The notes: generated by a model from the sequence alone, not told the origin. Numbered from the stretch's first letter, positions 1 to 8,139 are shown. The stretch is 64,000 nt of DNA from an uncultured Bacteroidales bacterium (GCA_947304185.1 CAMZAM010000004.1:1-64000), one strand, 5' to 3'. Program-made: numbers and translations.

Positions 1-655
1 CCAAAGCGTCGGGCATGTACATCATATCCATGTAGGTGCCTTTGCTGATGGGGCAGTAGAACTTCTCACCTTTCACTGCGGCATAGTAGATCTCCACAGC
101 GTAGTCGGTGGTGCCTCCGCCAGGTAGGGTCAAGTTGGAAATCAAGCCAGGGAAACGGACGCTACGGGTATCCACACCAAAGCGAGTGAAGTAATAGTCG
201 CTCAACAACTCTCCCGTGACCTTGGTCACACCGTAGATGGTGTTCGGGCGCTGGATGGTATCTTGAGGCGTATTGTCGTGTGGGGTGCTGGCACCAAAAG
301 CTCCGATGGATGAAGGCGTGAAGACGGCGCAGTTGAAGATACGGGCCGTTTCAAGGCAGTTCACCAAAGAGCCGATGCCGACATTCCAACCCAGCATGGG
401 GTTCTTCTCGGCCGTGGCCGAAAGGATGGCTGCAAGGTTATAGATGGTGTCGATGTTGTAGCGTTTCACCACGTCGACAATCTGCATGATCTGCGTCGAG
501 TCGATTCTTTCAAAAGGACCGGTCTCAACAATCTCACCAGTCAAAGGGCGAAGATCCGAGGCCACCACGTTTTCGTTTCCGTAGGTAGCACGGAGCTTCT
601 TCACCAATTCTGTTCCGATCTGTCCGCCGGAACCAACAATCAATATTTTTTTCAT
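1..655 (-). CDS. tdh: L-threonine 3-dehydrogenase, short-chain/epimerase type (3' end outside window)
   Basis: The first 218 residues are visible, reading leftward from ATG at 655; the 3' end is beyond position 1. The protein starts with a Rossmann nucleotide-binding segment (MKKILIVGSGGQIG) and has the extended short-chain dehydrogenase catalytic pair Tyr141 and Lys145 in 'IYGVTK', followed by 'TGELLSDYY'. This pattern fits the NAD-dependent epimerase-like threonine dehydrogenases, which oxidise L-threonine to 2-amino-3-ketobutyrate; family members are about 318 residues. It starts one base after the stop of kbl, whose enzyme uses that product, so the pair forms a threonine-to-glycine operon. 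A generic sugar epimerase is the alternative, but the kbl neighbour makes it unlikely. Confidence 0.9.
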   Translation of the reverse strand, partial: MKKILIVGSGGQIGTELVKKLRATYGNENVVASDLRPLTGEIVETGPFERIDSTQIMQIVDVVKRYNIDTIYNLAAILSATAEKNPMLGWNVGIGSLVNCLETARIFNCAVFTPSSIGAFGASTPHDNTPQDTIQRPNTIYGVTKVTGELLSDYYFTRFGVDTRSVRFPGLISNLTLPGGGTTDYAVEIYYAAVKGEKFYCPISKGTYMDMMYMPDAL

Positions 656-656
656 C

Positions 657-1844
657 TTATTTCAAAATTCCAAGTTCTTTACCAATCTTCACAAAAGCAG
701 CAATGCACTTGTCGAGATGTTCACGCTCGTGGGCGGCGCTCACCTGCACGCGGATACGGGCCTGTCCCTTCGGCACCACAGGATAGTAGAATCCGGTGAC
801 GAAGATGCCTTCTTCCTGCAACTTGGCGGCAAACTTCTGCGACAGCGGGGCGTCGTAGAGCATCACGGCGCAGATGGCGGATTGCGAAGGCTTGCAGTCG
901 AAGCCAGCCTCGGTCATCTTCTTGATGAAGTAGGCAGTGTTTTCGTGCAGCTTGTCCTGCAGGGCGTTGGTCTCGCTCATCATCTCGAACATACGGATGC
1001 CAGCGGCCACGAGGCCTGGAGCCATCGAGTTGGAGAAGAGGTACGGACGCGAACGCTGACGCAGCATGTCGATGATTTCCTTACGACCCGTGGTGAAACC
1101 GCCCATGGCGCCGCCGAAGGCCTTGCCGAGGGTACCTGTCAAGATTTCAATCTTGCCACGGAGGTGGTAGTGTTCGGTGACACCACGACCCGTGCGGCCG
1201 ACCACACCAGCGGAGTGGCTCTCGTCGACCATCACCATGGCGTTGTATTTCTGTGCCAGTTCATAGATCTTATCGAGCGGGCAGACGTTGCCGTCCATCG
1301 AGAACACGCCGTCGGTGACGATGAGGCGGAAGCGGCATTTCTGTGCATCCTGGAGCTGTTTCTCGAGGTCAGCCATGTCGGCGTTAGCATAGCGGAAACG
1401 CTGTGCCTTGCAGAGACGCACGCCGTCGATGATTGAAGCGTGGTTCAAAGCGTCGCTGATGATAGCGTCCTGCTCGTTGAGCAATGGCTCGAACACACCA
1501 CCGTTGGCATCGAAGCAAGCGGCATATAGAATGGTATCCTCAGTGCCGAAGAACTCAGCGATTTTCTGCTCGAGTTTCTTGTGGAGGTCCTGGCAACCGC
1601 AGATGAAACGGACTGATGCCATTCCAAAGCCGCGCTCGTCCATGCCTTTCTTTGCTGCTGCGATAAGCTCCGGATTGTTGCCAAGTCCGAGATAGTTATT
1701 TGCGCAGAAGTTCAAGCATTTCTTGCCTTTCACAAGGATTTCAGCGCCCTGAGGGCTTTCAATGATACGTTCATTCTTATAGAGGCCATCGGCTTCAATC
1801 TGAGCCAATTCCTTCTTCAGATACTCTTGAAAGTTTTTGTACAT
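657..1844 (-). CDS. kbl: 2-amino-3-ketobutyrate CoA ligase (glycine C-acetyltransferase)
   Basis: This 395-residue PLP enzyme cleaves 2-amino-3-ketobutyrate with CoA to give glycine and acetyl-CoA in the cytoplasm. It belongs to the alpha-oxoamine synthase family, and its length matches Kbl. Visible motifs are 'NFCANNYLGL' near the N-terminus, the cofactor aspartate in 'VMVDESHSAGVVG' (around residues 204-215) and the Schiff-base lysine K241 in 'GTLGKAFGGAMGG'. It is the first gene of a two-gene operon with tdh, separated by one base. A -7 promoter box lies about 30 bases upstream. Other alpha-oxoamine synthases (BioF, serine palmitoyltransferase) share the fold, but the tdh partner settles the call. 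Confidence 0.96.
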   Translation of the reverse strand: MYKNFQEYLKKELAQIEADGLYKNERIIESPQGAEILVKGKKCLNFCANNYLGLGNNPELIAAAKKGMDERGFGMASVRFICGCQDLHKKLEQKIAEFFGTEDTILYAACFDANGGVFEPLLNEQDAIISDALNHASIIDGVRLCKAQRFRYANADMADLEKQLQDAQKCRFRLIVTDGVFSMDGNVCPLDKIYELAQKYNAMVMVDESHSAGVVGRTGRGVTEHYHLRGKIEILTGTLGKAFGGAMGGFTTGRKEIIDMLRQRSRPYLFSNSMAPGLVAAGIRMFEMMSETNALQDKLHENTAYFIKKMTEAGFDCKPSQSAICAVMLYDAPLSQKFAAKLQEEGIFVTGFYYPVVPKGQARIRVQVSAAHEREHLDKCIAAFVKIGKELGILK

Positions 1845-1875
1845 ATGATGTAAATTTTAAAATTTTTCTTTGGGT

Positions 1876-1884
1876 GCAAATTTA
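1876..1884 (-). promoter_or_regulatory. Bacteroidota -7 promoter box for kbl-tdh
   Basis: On the minus strand the sequence reads TAAATTTGC, matching the Bacteroidota sigma-factor consensus TAnnTTTG. It is 32 bases upstream of the kbl ATG. The -33 element was not resolved with confidence. Confidence 0.6.
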
Positions 1885-1942
1885 CAAAAAGTGTTGGAAA
1901 ATTGTTCTGTTTTTCTTGCTTTTTTTTCGAGGAGATTATGAC

Positions 1943-2287
1943 CTATAATGCAGCGGCTATTTTCCTGATATTCAATATATGTTGAATCACTTTGTTGTTG
2001 CTTTTCGCGATTTGAAGATTATAGTCGGCCTGCATCTGAATCCAAAGCTGTGCATCAATTCCCAATGCCGCCTCAAGATAAAGGGCGTAATCTGTTGAAA
2101 TAGGTCTTTTGCCGTTAAGAATCTCATTCAGAACGGTATATGATACACTAATCTGCTGCGCCAACTGCTTCTGCGAAATGCCACGATACTCAATCTCTTC
2201 TTTCAAAAGAGTACCAGGATGCACTGGTTCAGAAGGCATCAGATTGTTTGCAATCATTTGAGGTTCAATGCTTTCAATGTTTATCAT
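1943..2287 (-). CDS. higA: HigA-type antitoxin, XRE-family helix-turn-helix protein
   Basis: The protein has 114 residues. It contains the 'VHPGTLLKEEIEYRGISQKQLAQQI' type of N-terminal segment typical of HigA antitoxins, with a helix-turn-helix at about residues 37-60 (QKQLAQQISVSYTVLNEIL). HigA proteins bind and neutralise the HigB ribonuclease and repress their own promoter. It follows the toxin gene by six bases, giving the toxin-first order that is characteristic of higBA and unlike most toxin-antitoxin pairs. The 'LGIDAQLWIQMQADYNLQ' stretch is typical of plasmid-maintenance HigA proteins. Confidence 0.9.
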   Translation of the reverse strand: MINIESIEPQMIANNLMPSEPVHPGTLLKEEIEYRGISQKQLAQQISVSYTVLNEILNGKRPISTDYALYLEAALGIDAQLWIQMQADYNLQIAKSNNKVIQHILNIRKIAAAL

Positions 2288-2293
2288 CGCTCT

Positions 2294-2611
2294 TTATTTA
2301 TAATGGTTCGACAAATCCAAAATGTTACAAATCGTTAAAATTTGATTCTCCATCAACTGCTCAACTGTGAATTCAATCCGATATTTGTCATTAACTCTAA
2401 TCGAAGAAATGCCATCTTTATCCCCACTTAAAACTTCGTAGTTAAGTGCTTTGATTTGATACAGCGTCTCAATTCTCGGCGCCGCTGTCAAAGTCTTAAT
2501 TCTCTCCTGATATTTCTTGACAATATTCGGTTGAAAACGGTGTTTCTTGTCCTCCGTTTTGCCCTTCTCGTACAAATCCTTCAAATATTCCTTATCAAAT
2601 GTAACTTTCAC
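2294..2611 (-). CDS. higB: HigB-type RelE-superfamily toxin (ribosome-dependent mRNA interferase)
   Basis: I choose the GTG at 2611, giving 105 residues beginning MKVTFDKEYLKDLYEKGK. This matches the start and length of Bacteroidales HigB proteins. An upstream in-frame extension exists but would cross the promoter. The C-terminal half ('ISSIRVNDKYRIEFTVEQ') carries the RelE-fold strand pattern with the conserved Arg and Tyr region. The family cleaves mRNA on the ribosome. A TATCTTTGC promoter box ends four bases before the GTG, so the message is probably leaderless or nearly so. It is followed six bases later by its antitoxin gene. Confidence 0.87.
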   Translation of the reverse strand: MKVTFDKEYLKDLYEKGKTEDKKHRFQPNIVKKYQERIKTLTAAPRIETLYQIKALNYEVLSGDKDGISSIRVNDKYRIEFTVEQLMENQILTICNILDLSNHYK

Positions 2612-2614
2612 GCT

Positions 2615-2623
2615 GCAAAGATA
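2615..2623 (-). promoter_or_regulatory. -7 promoter box of higBA, abutting the start codon
   Basis: The minus strand reads TATCTTTGC followed by AGC and then the GTG start of higB. With the usual spacing from the -7 box, transcription would start within a base or two of the start codon. Confidence 0.65.
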
Positions 2624-2712
2624 ATAAAATATTTTTACAAAATTCGACTTTTTGCGAATTTTTTTATATGATGGTAAAAATAGGTTGTGAATTATAAACA
2701 ATACAAACCCGT

Positions 2713-2755
2713 CTCAACAAATATAGTTGTTTGTTACGACAACAATTATGTTGAG
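2713..2755. repeat. Imperfect inverted repeat downstream of the accessory patch
   Basis: The arms are CTCAACA (2713-2719) and TGTTGAG (2749-2755), with a second inner pairing GTTGT/ACAAC, so most of the 43 bases can fold into one stem. There is no T-tract, so a terminator role is uncertain. It marks the left edge of the AT-rich accessory genes. Confidence 0.5.
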
Positions 2756-2789
2756 TCTATAGTGTTTTTGGAAGATTACAGGCTACTTC

Positions 2790-2933
2790 TTATCTCCTGT
2801 ATTTTCTATCGTGTTCTTGTTGTTTGCTTCTGTCAAGTGCATTCATACATCTTGTACTGCAACAGCCGTGATAGTTTGCTCCGGGATGCTTCATTTCATC
2901 GTATTGCTTCCCACACCATTTGCATGTTCTCAT
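2790..2933 (-). CDS. Small zinc-ribbon-like protein, 47 residues
   Basis: A short open frame encodes MRTCKWCGKQYDEMKH and onward, 47 residues in all. It has a C-x2-C pair (Cys4, Cys7) and a second cluster Cys24-Cys25-x3-Cys29, the layout of a small zinc-binding ribbon, then a highly charged tail ending in RKYRR. It starts four bases after the stop of the 94-residue membrane protein and is probably translated from the same message. I do not recognise a named family. The cysteine pattern and tight spacing argue that it is a real gene; a role in binding nucleic acid or a protein is only a guess. Confidence 0.6.
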   Translation of the reverse strand: MRTCKWCGKQYDEMKHPGANYHGCCSTRCMNALDRSKQQEHDRKYRR

Positions 2934-2937
2934 AATA

Positions 2938-3222
2938 TTATAGTTTAAGTATTTTGTTAAATAGTTTTATCATTGCGAAACCAATAAGGGCTGTAATTAC
3001 GATTATCCATATAGGTTTTACTTTCCCAACAGCTAAAAACATAATAATAAAAATGCAAATAATTGTAGTTGTCCAATTTCTGATTTTTTTTCTTCTACGG
3101 ATTCGATTTGCTTTTTCTAGGTTTTCACGTGCTTGTCGCACCTGCGCAAGGTACTCATAGTATTCTTCGTCAGAGTCGAACCACATAAGGTGACCGTTAA
3201 CATTTATTCTGTGTTTCGCCAT
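2938..3222 (-). CDS. Small membrane protein with a charged N-terminal half (94 residues)
   Basis: I do not recognise this family. The first 50 residues are soluble and contain 'WFDSDEEYYEYLAQVRQARENLEKANRIRRRKK', which looks helical and ends in a strongly basic stretch. Two hydrophobic segments follow, at about residues 52-68 and 70-86, predicting a hairpin in the inner membrane with the N-terminus in the cytoplasm. The gene sits between the UDG-like gene upstream and the zinc-ribbon gene four bases downstream. Base composition is noticeably more AT-rich than in the housekeeping genes, consistent with acquired DNA. Confidence 0.6.
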   Translation of the reverse strand: MAKHRINVNGHLMWFDSDEEYYEYLAQVRQARENLEKANRIRRRKKIRNWTTTIICIFIIMFLAVGKVKPIWIIVITALIGFAMIKLFNKILKL

Positions 3223-3270
3223 ACTTAGATATTTTTATAATAACTATTTACTGCTTTTAGCGTTTCTAGT

Positions 3271-3921
3271 TTATTTTTGTTCTAAAAACTTACTTATTAT
3301 TTTGTGCCAATATTCCCAGTTTTTCCCTCTTGGGCAGCTTGGGTGTAGCATTTTCAATGCTGGTATGTTGCGCCCATTAAATGAAATATACCTTATTTCA
3401 GCAATGTTGTTGTCCGAAACTATTAGTTTATAATCTTTGCCATTGAAATTATGTAAATAATCATATAGTCGTGCACCCCAGACTATGATTTTGTCAGGAG
3501 AATATTTCTCCAAAAGTTCTGAGAATGCCTCTTTTGATTCAATCCAATGTTTTGGTTGTGGAGTCGTTCGAGGAGCACTTTGTGAGTATTGAAGATAATT
3601 GTAAAACATCACACTCTGCCAAAATAATTCGCGCTCTGTTTCGGTCAACACTTTCCCCAATACTGCTCTTTCAAAACAAATAAATGTTCTTTGAAAGTGC
3701 ACCCCTTCATATTTATATATTGCATCATGGATTACTTTTTGTGTTTGCGCATGGCATATTTCATTCATTTTTTCTTTTAAGCACGTAGGGGAACATCTGC
3801 CATTTTTTGCGAGTTCATCGTCACAATGGTGGCTCTCACCAAGTACAAGAAGACGTTTGCCTTGGAAGCCTTTTGTGAAGTAGTCTTTCCCAACCCATGG
3901 ATTGAAGTTAATATAACTCAT
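3271..3921 (-). CDS. Hypothetical protein resembling the uracil-DNA-glycosylase superfamily
   Basis: The chosen start is ATG at 3921, giving 216 residues (MSYINFNPWVGKDYF). This ATG overlaps the stop of the upstream gene as ATGA, which points to coupled translation and disfavours a start 17 codons earlier. The fold assignment rests on three cues in the right order for the superfamily: an early 'KRLLVLGESHH' strand-loop, a central 'PDKIIVWGARLYDYL' strand-helix, and a late 'MLHPSCPRGKNWEYW' HPS-like motif. The canonical catalytic motif GQDPYH is absent, so DNA glycosylase activity is not shown. The gene lies in an AT-rich accessory patch, and a defence or DNA-processing role is speculation. 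Confidence 0.6.
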   Translation of the reverse strand: MSYINFNPWVGKDYFTKGFQGKRLLVLGESHHCDDELAKNGRCSPTCLKEKMNEICHAQTQKVIHDAIYKYEGVHFQRTFICFERAVLGKVLTETERELFWQSVMFYNYLQYSQSAPRTTPQPKHWIESKEAFSELLEKYSPDKIIVWGARLYDYLHNFNGKDYKLIVSDNNIAEIRYISFNGRNIPALKMLHPSCPRGKNWEYWHKIISKFLEQK

Positions 3922-4304
3922 AGTACAACATATTTTATGAACAAAACCTTGGCGCAAAATACAATTGTGCAAAGAAATAGAAAATAAAACAATATGGCTT
4001 CAACAAATGTCGTTAAACTGAAACCAACAGCACCTCTGAAAAAATCCAGATTACTGGTCCATCGACGAAGACCTCTTGATATGGTTTTGTCATAATGATT
4101 CCATGCAAAAATAGTAGTGATTATTGAGAGTATTAAAGATATTATTGCACAGATAATTCCTGTGTTTTTTATCTGTGATAGTGATATATTTGAATCAATT
4201 ATACAAAGATAGCCTAAAGAATAGTACGCCGAATAGCCTACCAATACTATCATGACGGGAAAGTTGCTGATAATCCGACATAATATTGAAAGCAGTATAT
4301 ACAT
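3918..4304 (-). CDS. Membrane protein of unknown function (128 residues)
   Basis: The protein is almost entirely hydrophobic with a polar middle. Segments at about residues 3-33, 48-68 and 92-125 look like three to four membrane spans, and the loop around residues 69-90 is basic. No family is recognised. Its stop overlaps the start of the UDG-like gene (ATGA), so it is probably the first gene of a four-gene minus-strand unit running to the zinc-ribbon gene. A TATATTTGCA promoter box lies about 300 bases upstream, with no other gene firmly placed between. Confidence 0.6.
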   Translation of the reverse strand: MYILLSILCRIISNFPVMIVLVGYSAYYSLGYLCIIDSNISLSQIKNTGIICAIISLILSIITTIFAWNHYDKTISRGLRRWTSNLDFFRGAVGFSLTTFVEAILFYFLFLCTIVFCAKVLFIKYVVL

Positions 4305-4521
4305 AGATACTTCTTTGCATCAAAAAATCAGACTCGTGAAATCATTAATATAACGAAAAAAAGTGGAGCCATCCATCTCCCAATCTCTATCGGTAGGGCT
4401 TGGACTCCCTTGTACAGTGGTACTAAGAAGATAAGGTATGTCGATGCAACTCCACTTGGAGTATATCGTTGGGAAACGAATACAATCCAAGCGAGAAACC
4501 ATTACCTCATTCCGTCTTAGT
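4290..4521 (+). pseudogene. Possible remnant of a longer protein's C-terminus
   Basis: The 405-base gap between the accessory patch and cysS contains an open plus-strand frame from 4290 to a TAG at 4519-4521. It has no good start codon. The translation reads like genuine protein, with stretches such as 'SGAIHLPISIGRAW', 'TKKIRYVDATPLGVYRWE' and 'ARNHYLIPS' before the stop. This suggests the truncated 3' end of a gene whose front has been lost. I cannot name the family. The opposite strand is also open over much of the same span (TTG start at 4541), so either reading could be chance. Confidence 0.25.
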
Positions 4522-4607
4522 ACCTTTGTGAAAGTGTCCAAGTTTCACCGATAGCGGAATAGAGAAAATGCGCTTTCTCTCGGTCTTTCTTTTTGTTGAA
4601 AGACAAG

Positions 4608-4617
4608 TGCAAATATA
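4608..4617 (-). promoter_or_regulatory. -7 promoter box reading leftward into the accessory genes
   Basis: The minus strand reads TATATTTGCA. It is the only consensus-like box seen upstream of the 4304 to 2790 gene group. The distance to the first start is about 300 bases, so the leader is long or an unseen small gene intervenes. Confidence 0.4.
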
Positions 4618-4685
4618 CAACTTTTTTGAAAAGTTACCAAAAATTTTAATAAAAATTAATAAGGCTTTCATTTTAAATAAATTCG

Positions 4686-4694
4686 TACCTTTGC
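4686..4694 (+). promoter_or_regulatory. -7 promoter box of cysS
   Basis: TACCTTTGC lies 15 bases upstream of the cysS ATG, so the leader is very short. It fits the TAnnTTTG consensus. Confidence 0.65.
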
Positions 4695-4709
4695 AAAAAT
4701 TTTGATATA

Positions 4710-6197
4710 ATGGACGCTTTATATATCTATAATAGCTTGGCTCGCATGAAGCAGCCTTTCAAACCGATTCATGAAGGTCACGTAGGAATGTACGTCTGCG
4801 GCCCGACCGTCTACGGCGACGCTCACCTCGGCCATGCACGCCCGGCAATAACGTTCGACTTGGTTTACCGTTATCTGAAACATCTCGGATATAAGGTGCG
4901 TTATGTGCGTAACATCACCGACGTAGGTCACCTCGAGCATGATGCCGACGAAGGCGAGGATAAAATCGCAAAGAAGGCTCGTCTCGAAGACCTCGAGCCG
5001 ATGGAAGTCGCTCAGTATTATACTGTTAGATACCATCAGGCGATGGATAAGCTCAACGTGCTGCGTCCTTCTATCGAGCCTCATGCCTCAGGTCATATCA
5101 TCGAGCAGATAGCGATGATTCAGAAGATTCTCGACGCTGGCTTTGCTTATATCGAGAATGGCTCGGTTTATTTCGACATCAAGAAATACAATGAGAGATA
5201 TCATTACGGCATCCTTTCGGGACGTAACATCGAAGAGATGATCAACAACACCCGCGAGCTGGCCGGACAGAGCGAGAAGCATAACCCTATCGACTTCGCC
5301 TTATGGAAGAAGGCTGAGCCAAAACACATCATGCGCTGGCCTTCACCGTGGAGCGACGGCTTCCCGGGATGGCATATGGAATGCTCCGCTATGGGATGCA
5401 AATACCTCGGCGAGGAGTTCGACATCCATGGCGGCGGTCTCGACCTGCAGTTCCCGCACCATGAGTCGGAGATAGCACAGTCGATGGCGGCAAACGGCAA
5501 GGCACCGGTGCGCTACTGGATGCATAATAACATGATTACTATAGCCGGACAGAAGATGGGTAAGTCGTTGGGTAACTTCATCACTCTCGATGAGTTCTTC
5601 AAAGGCAGTCATATCAACGCAAAAGGGGAGGAGATGCTCGCACAGCCTTACAGCCCGATGACGATTCGTTTCTTCATCCTTCAGGCTCAGTATCGCAGCA
5701 CCGTCGACTTCTCTAACGAGGCACTTCAGGCCGCTGAAAAGGGTTACAAACGTCTCATGGAGGCTGCAGGTCTCATTGATGGCCTCACAGCAACAGAAGG
5801 CGCTGAAGATCTTGGCGTTCAGAAGATTATGGATGCTTGCTACGATGCCATGAACGATGACTTCAACAGCCCGATCGTGATTGCGAACCTCTTTGAGGCA
5901 GTGCGCATCATCAATTCGGTGAAGGACGGCCATTCAAAGATTAATCCTGCTGAGTTGGCACTTTTGAAGAAGCTGTTCGACGTCTTCGTCTTCGAGATCC
6001 TTGGTCTCGTCAACAACGAGATGGGTTCCGATGACAACGGCATCGTCGATGGCTTGATGGATACCATCATCGACATCCGTAAAGAAGCCCGCGCTAAGAA
6101 AGACTGGGCTACCAGCGACCTCATCCGCGACAAACTTGCCGCTCTTGATATCGTACTCAAGGATGGCAAGGAAGGTACTACTTGGAGTAAGAAATAA
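4710..6197 (+). CDS. cysS: Cysteinyl-tRNA synthetase
   Basis: This class I aminoacyl-tRNA synthetase has 495 residues. It charges tRNA-Cys with cysteine using ATP. The HIGH signature appears as HLGH (residues 39-42) and the KMSKS loop as KMGKS (282-286). The four zinc ligands that select cysteine align as Cys30, Cys225, His250 and Glu254. The C-terminal region (about 350-495) is the helical anticodon-binding part. The gene stands alone with its own promoter and ends at a bidirectional terminator shared with tsf. Confidence 0.98.
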   Translation: MDALYIYNSLARMKQPFKPIHEGHVGMYVCGPTVYGDAHLGHARPAITFDLVYRYLKHLGYKVRYVRNITDVGHLEHDADEGEDKIAKKARLEDLEPMEVAQYYTVRYHQAMDKLNVLRPSIEPHASGHIIEQIAMIQKILDAGFAYIENGSVYFDIKKYNERYHYGILSGRNIEEMINNTRELAGQSEKHNPIDFALWKKAEPKHIMRWPSPWSDGFPGWHMECSAMGCKYLGEEFDIHGGGLDLQFPHHESEIAQSMAANGKAPVRYWMHNNMITIAGQKMGKSLGNFITLDEFFKGSHINAKGEEMLAQPYSPMTIRFFILQAQYRSTVDFSNEALQAAEKGYKRLMEAAGLIDGLTATEGAEDLGVQKIMDACYDAMNDDFNSPIVIANLFEAVRIINSVKDGHSKINPAELALLKKLFDVFVFEILGLVNNEMGSDDNGIVDGLMDTIIDIRKEARAKKDWATSDLIRDKLAALDIVLKDGKEGTTWSKK

Positions 6198-6220
6198 TTC
6201 TAGATAAAATGAAAATAAAA

Positions 6221-6246
6221 AAGCCGCTCAATCGAGCGGCTTTTTC
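6221..6246. terminator. Bidirectional rho-independent terminator between cysS and tsf
   Basis: Perfect 9-base arms AAGCCGCTC and GAGCGGCTT (6221-6229, 6234-6242) flank an AATC loop, with A-rich sequence on the left and a T-tract on the right. It can stop both the cysS and the tsf transcripts. Confidence 0.9.
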
Positions 6247-6266
6247 TTTCAGTCCAATTACTCAGA

Positions 6267-7262
6267 TTATCCGAGCTGAACGCGTTTGAATGCTGTCACT
6301 GTAGCATCCTTGTCAGCCTTCTGGATGAACTGGCGCACTGTCATGCTGCCGTCGAGCAATGAAGCCTGGTCGAGGAGGCAGTTCTCTTTGAAGAACTTGT
6401 TGACACGGCCGTTAGCGATGTTCATCACCATCTGCTCCTTGAGGTTAGCAAGGGTGTCAGCTGTGACTTTCTCGCGGATCTCGCGTGCCTGCTGTGCCTG
6501 AGCCTCTGTGATCCAACCCTTAGCCATATTTGAGTTGATGTGATCTTCACTGTCAACATGAGCTGGGTTGATACCTGCTTTCTTCAAAGCGACGTCGACT
6601 GCTTTCTGAGCCTGTTCCTGTTTTGTCTTCTCAATAGCGACTGCCATCTCACGGTCTTTTGTCTCCTGTGGGACGTCGTCAGCATCGATAGCGATAGGTG
6701 ACATAGCTGCTGCGTGCATTGCCACTTCGTGAGCGGTCTCTTCAATACCGTTGAACACTTTGTTGAAACCAACGAGTGTTGCGAGGCGGTTACCCTGGTG
6801 GTTGTAGTTAGCTACGTAAGGAGCTTCAACAACTTCGAGGTGTTTGAGTTCGACTTTCTCACCTGTCTTGGCTGTGAGGTCAGTGACGAGGTCAGTGACT
6901 GTGCGGCCGTTGATAGCGAAAGCCTTGAGAGCGTCGAGGTTCTGGATCTTGTTGTCGATAGCTGCCTGGAGGAATCCCTTGGCTGCTCCGACGAAGTCGG
7001 CGTTCGAACCTACGAAGTCTGTCTCGCAGTTCAGCATGATAACAGCACCGTATGTGTGGTCGGCTGTTGTTGCTGAGATGACAGCGCCTTCAGCGGCTTC
7101 ACGGTCAGCGCGCTTTTCAGCAATCTTCTGGCCTTTCTTGCGGAGGTAGTCGATAGCTGCTTCTTTGTCGCCGTTGCATTCAACGAGGGCTTTCTTGCAG
7201 TCCATCATACCTGCGCCTGTCATTTGTCTGAGTTCATTGACTTGAGCTGCAGTAATATTCAT
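6267..7262 (-). CDS. tsf: Translation elongation factor Ts
   Basis: EF-Ts releases GDP from EF-Tu. The protein has 331 residues and begins 'MNITAAQVNELRQMTGAGMMDCKKALVE', the conserved N-terminal UBA-like module with its 'TGAGMMDCKKAL' signature. The 'AVIMLNCETDFVGSNADF' core motif that contacts EF-Tu follows at about residues 73-90. It is the last gene of the rplM-rpsI-rpsB-tsf operon, 24 bases after rpsB, and ends just before the terminator shared with cysS. Confidence 0.98.
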   Translation of the reverse strand: MNITAAQVNELRQMTGAGMMDCKKALVECNGDKEAAIDYLRKKGQKIAEKRADREAAEGAVISATTADHTYGAVIMLNCETDFVGSNADFVGAAKGFLQAAIDNKIQNLDALKAFAINGRTVTDLVTDLTAKTGEKVELKHLEVVEAPYVANYNHQGNRLATLVGFNKVFNGIEETAHEVAMHAAAMSPIAIDADDVPQETKDREMAVAIEKTKQEQAQKAVDVALKKAGINPAHVDSEDHINSNMAKGWITEAQAQQAREIREKVTADTLANLKEQMVMNIANGRVNKFFKENCLLDQASLLDGSMTVRQFIQKADKDATVTAFKRVQLG

Positions 7263-7286
7263 TGTCTTACCTTTCTTTTTTAAAAA

Positions 7287-8120
7287 TTAGTTTTTCTTTG
7301 CGACAGTCTTACGAGGACGGCGAGGACGTTTTGTCTCCTCTTCCTTTTCTTTTTCTTCCTCTTCAACTGCTTCGTTCTCGTTCATTTCCTCTTCACCTTC
7401 GGCTTCTGCCATGTCGGCGTCCTTCATGGTGTTCTTGCGCTCGTTGAGACCTTCTTCGATAGCTTCAACCATCTTGCTCACGATGAGGGCGATTGACTTT
7501 GAAGCGTCGTCGTTTGCCGGGATCGGGAAGTCGATGAGGTTAGGATTTGAGTTGGTGTCGACGATGGCATAAGTAGGGATGTTAAGCTTTCTTGCTTCTG
7601 CCACTGCGATATGTTCCTTGATGACGTCAACGACGAACACTGCGCTTGGAAGGCGGTTCAGGTCGGCGATTGAACCAAGGTTCTTCTGGAGTTTCTCACG
7701 CTCACGCTCGATCTGGAGACGTTCACGCTTTGAAAGGTTGTTGTACTGACTGCTGGCGATGAGCTTGTCGAGGCTGACCATCTTACGCACTGCCTTGCGG
7801 ATTGTGGTGAAGTTGGTGAGCATGCCACCAGGCCAACGCTCTGTCACGTATGGCATGTTGACTTTCGAAACGAGTTCAGCGACGATATCTTTCGCCTGTT
7901 TCTTTGTAGCTACGAAAAGGACTTTCTTTCCTGATCTTGCTAACTGACGAAGAGCGTTTGCTGCTTCATCGATCTTGGCCTGTGTCTTGTACAAGTCAAT
8001 AATATGGATACCGTTACGTTCCATGAAGATGTACGGTGCCATGTTCGGGTTCCATTTTCTTCTGAGGTGACCGAAGTGACAACCTGCATCTAATAATTCT
8101 TCGAATGTTGCTTGTGTCAT
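7287..8120 (-). CDS. rpsB: 30S ribosomal protein S2
   Basis: S2 sits on the outer face of the small subunit. I choose ATG 8120 (MTQATFEELLDAGCHFGH), giving 277 residues; longer in-frame starts have no family support. The conserved 'GCHFGHLRRKWNPNMAPYIF' and 'TERWPGGMLTNF' segments are present. The last 50 or so residues form an acidic then basic tail (EEEMNENEAVEEEEKEK, then RPRRPRK), longer than in E. coli, as seen in many Bacteroidota S2 proteins. It lies in the operon between rpsI and tsf. Confidence 0.97.
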   Translation of the reverse strand: MTQATFEELLDAGCHFGHLRRKWNPNMAPYIFMERNGIHIIDLYKTQAKIDEAANALRQLARSGKKVLFVATKKQAKDIVAELVSKVNMPYVTERWPGGMLTNFTTIRKAVRKMVSLDKLIASSQYNNLSKRERLQIEREREKLQKNLGSIADLNRLPSAVFVVDVIKEHIAVAEARKLNIPTYAIVDTNSNPNLIDFPIPANDDASKSIALIVSKMVEAIEEGLNERKNTMKDADMAEAEGEEEMNENEAVEEEEKEKEEETKRPRRPRKTVAKKN

Positions 8121-8139
8121 GATGTTTCCTTTTAATAGA

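Noticed and set aside
2687..2935. Plus-strand open frame of 82 codons
   Set aside because: It is antisense to the zinc-ribbon frame, has a poor start and is rich in residues typical of antisense reading.
4320..4541. Minus-strand frame of 73 codons with a TTG start in the gap before cysS
   Set aside because: It has no recognisable motif, and the opposite strand gives a more protein-like reading over the same bases.
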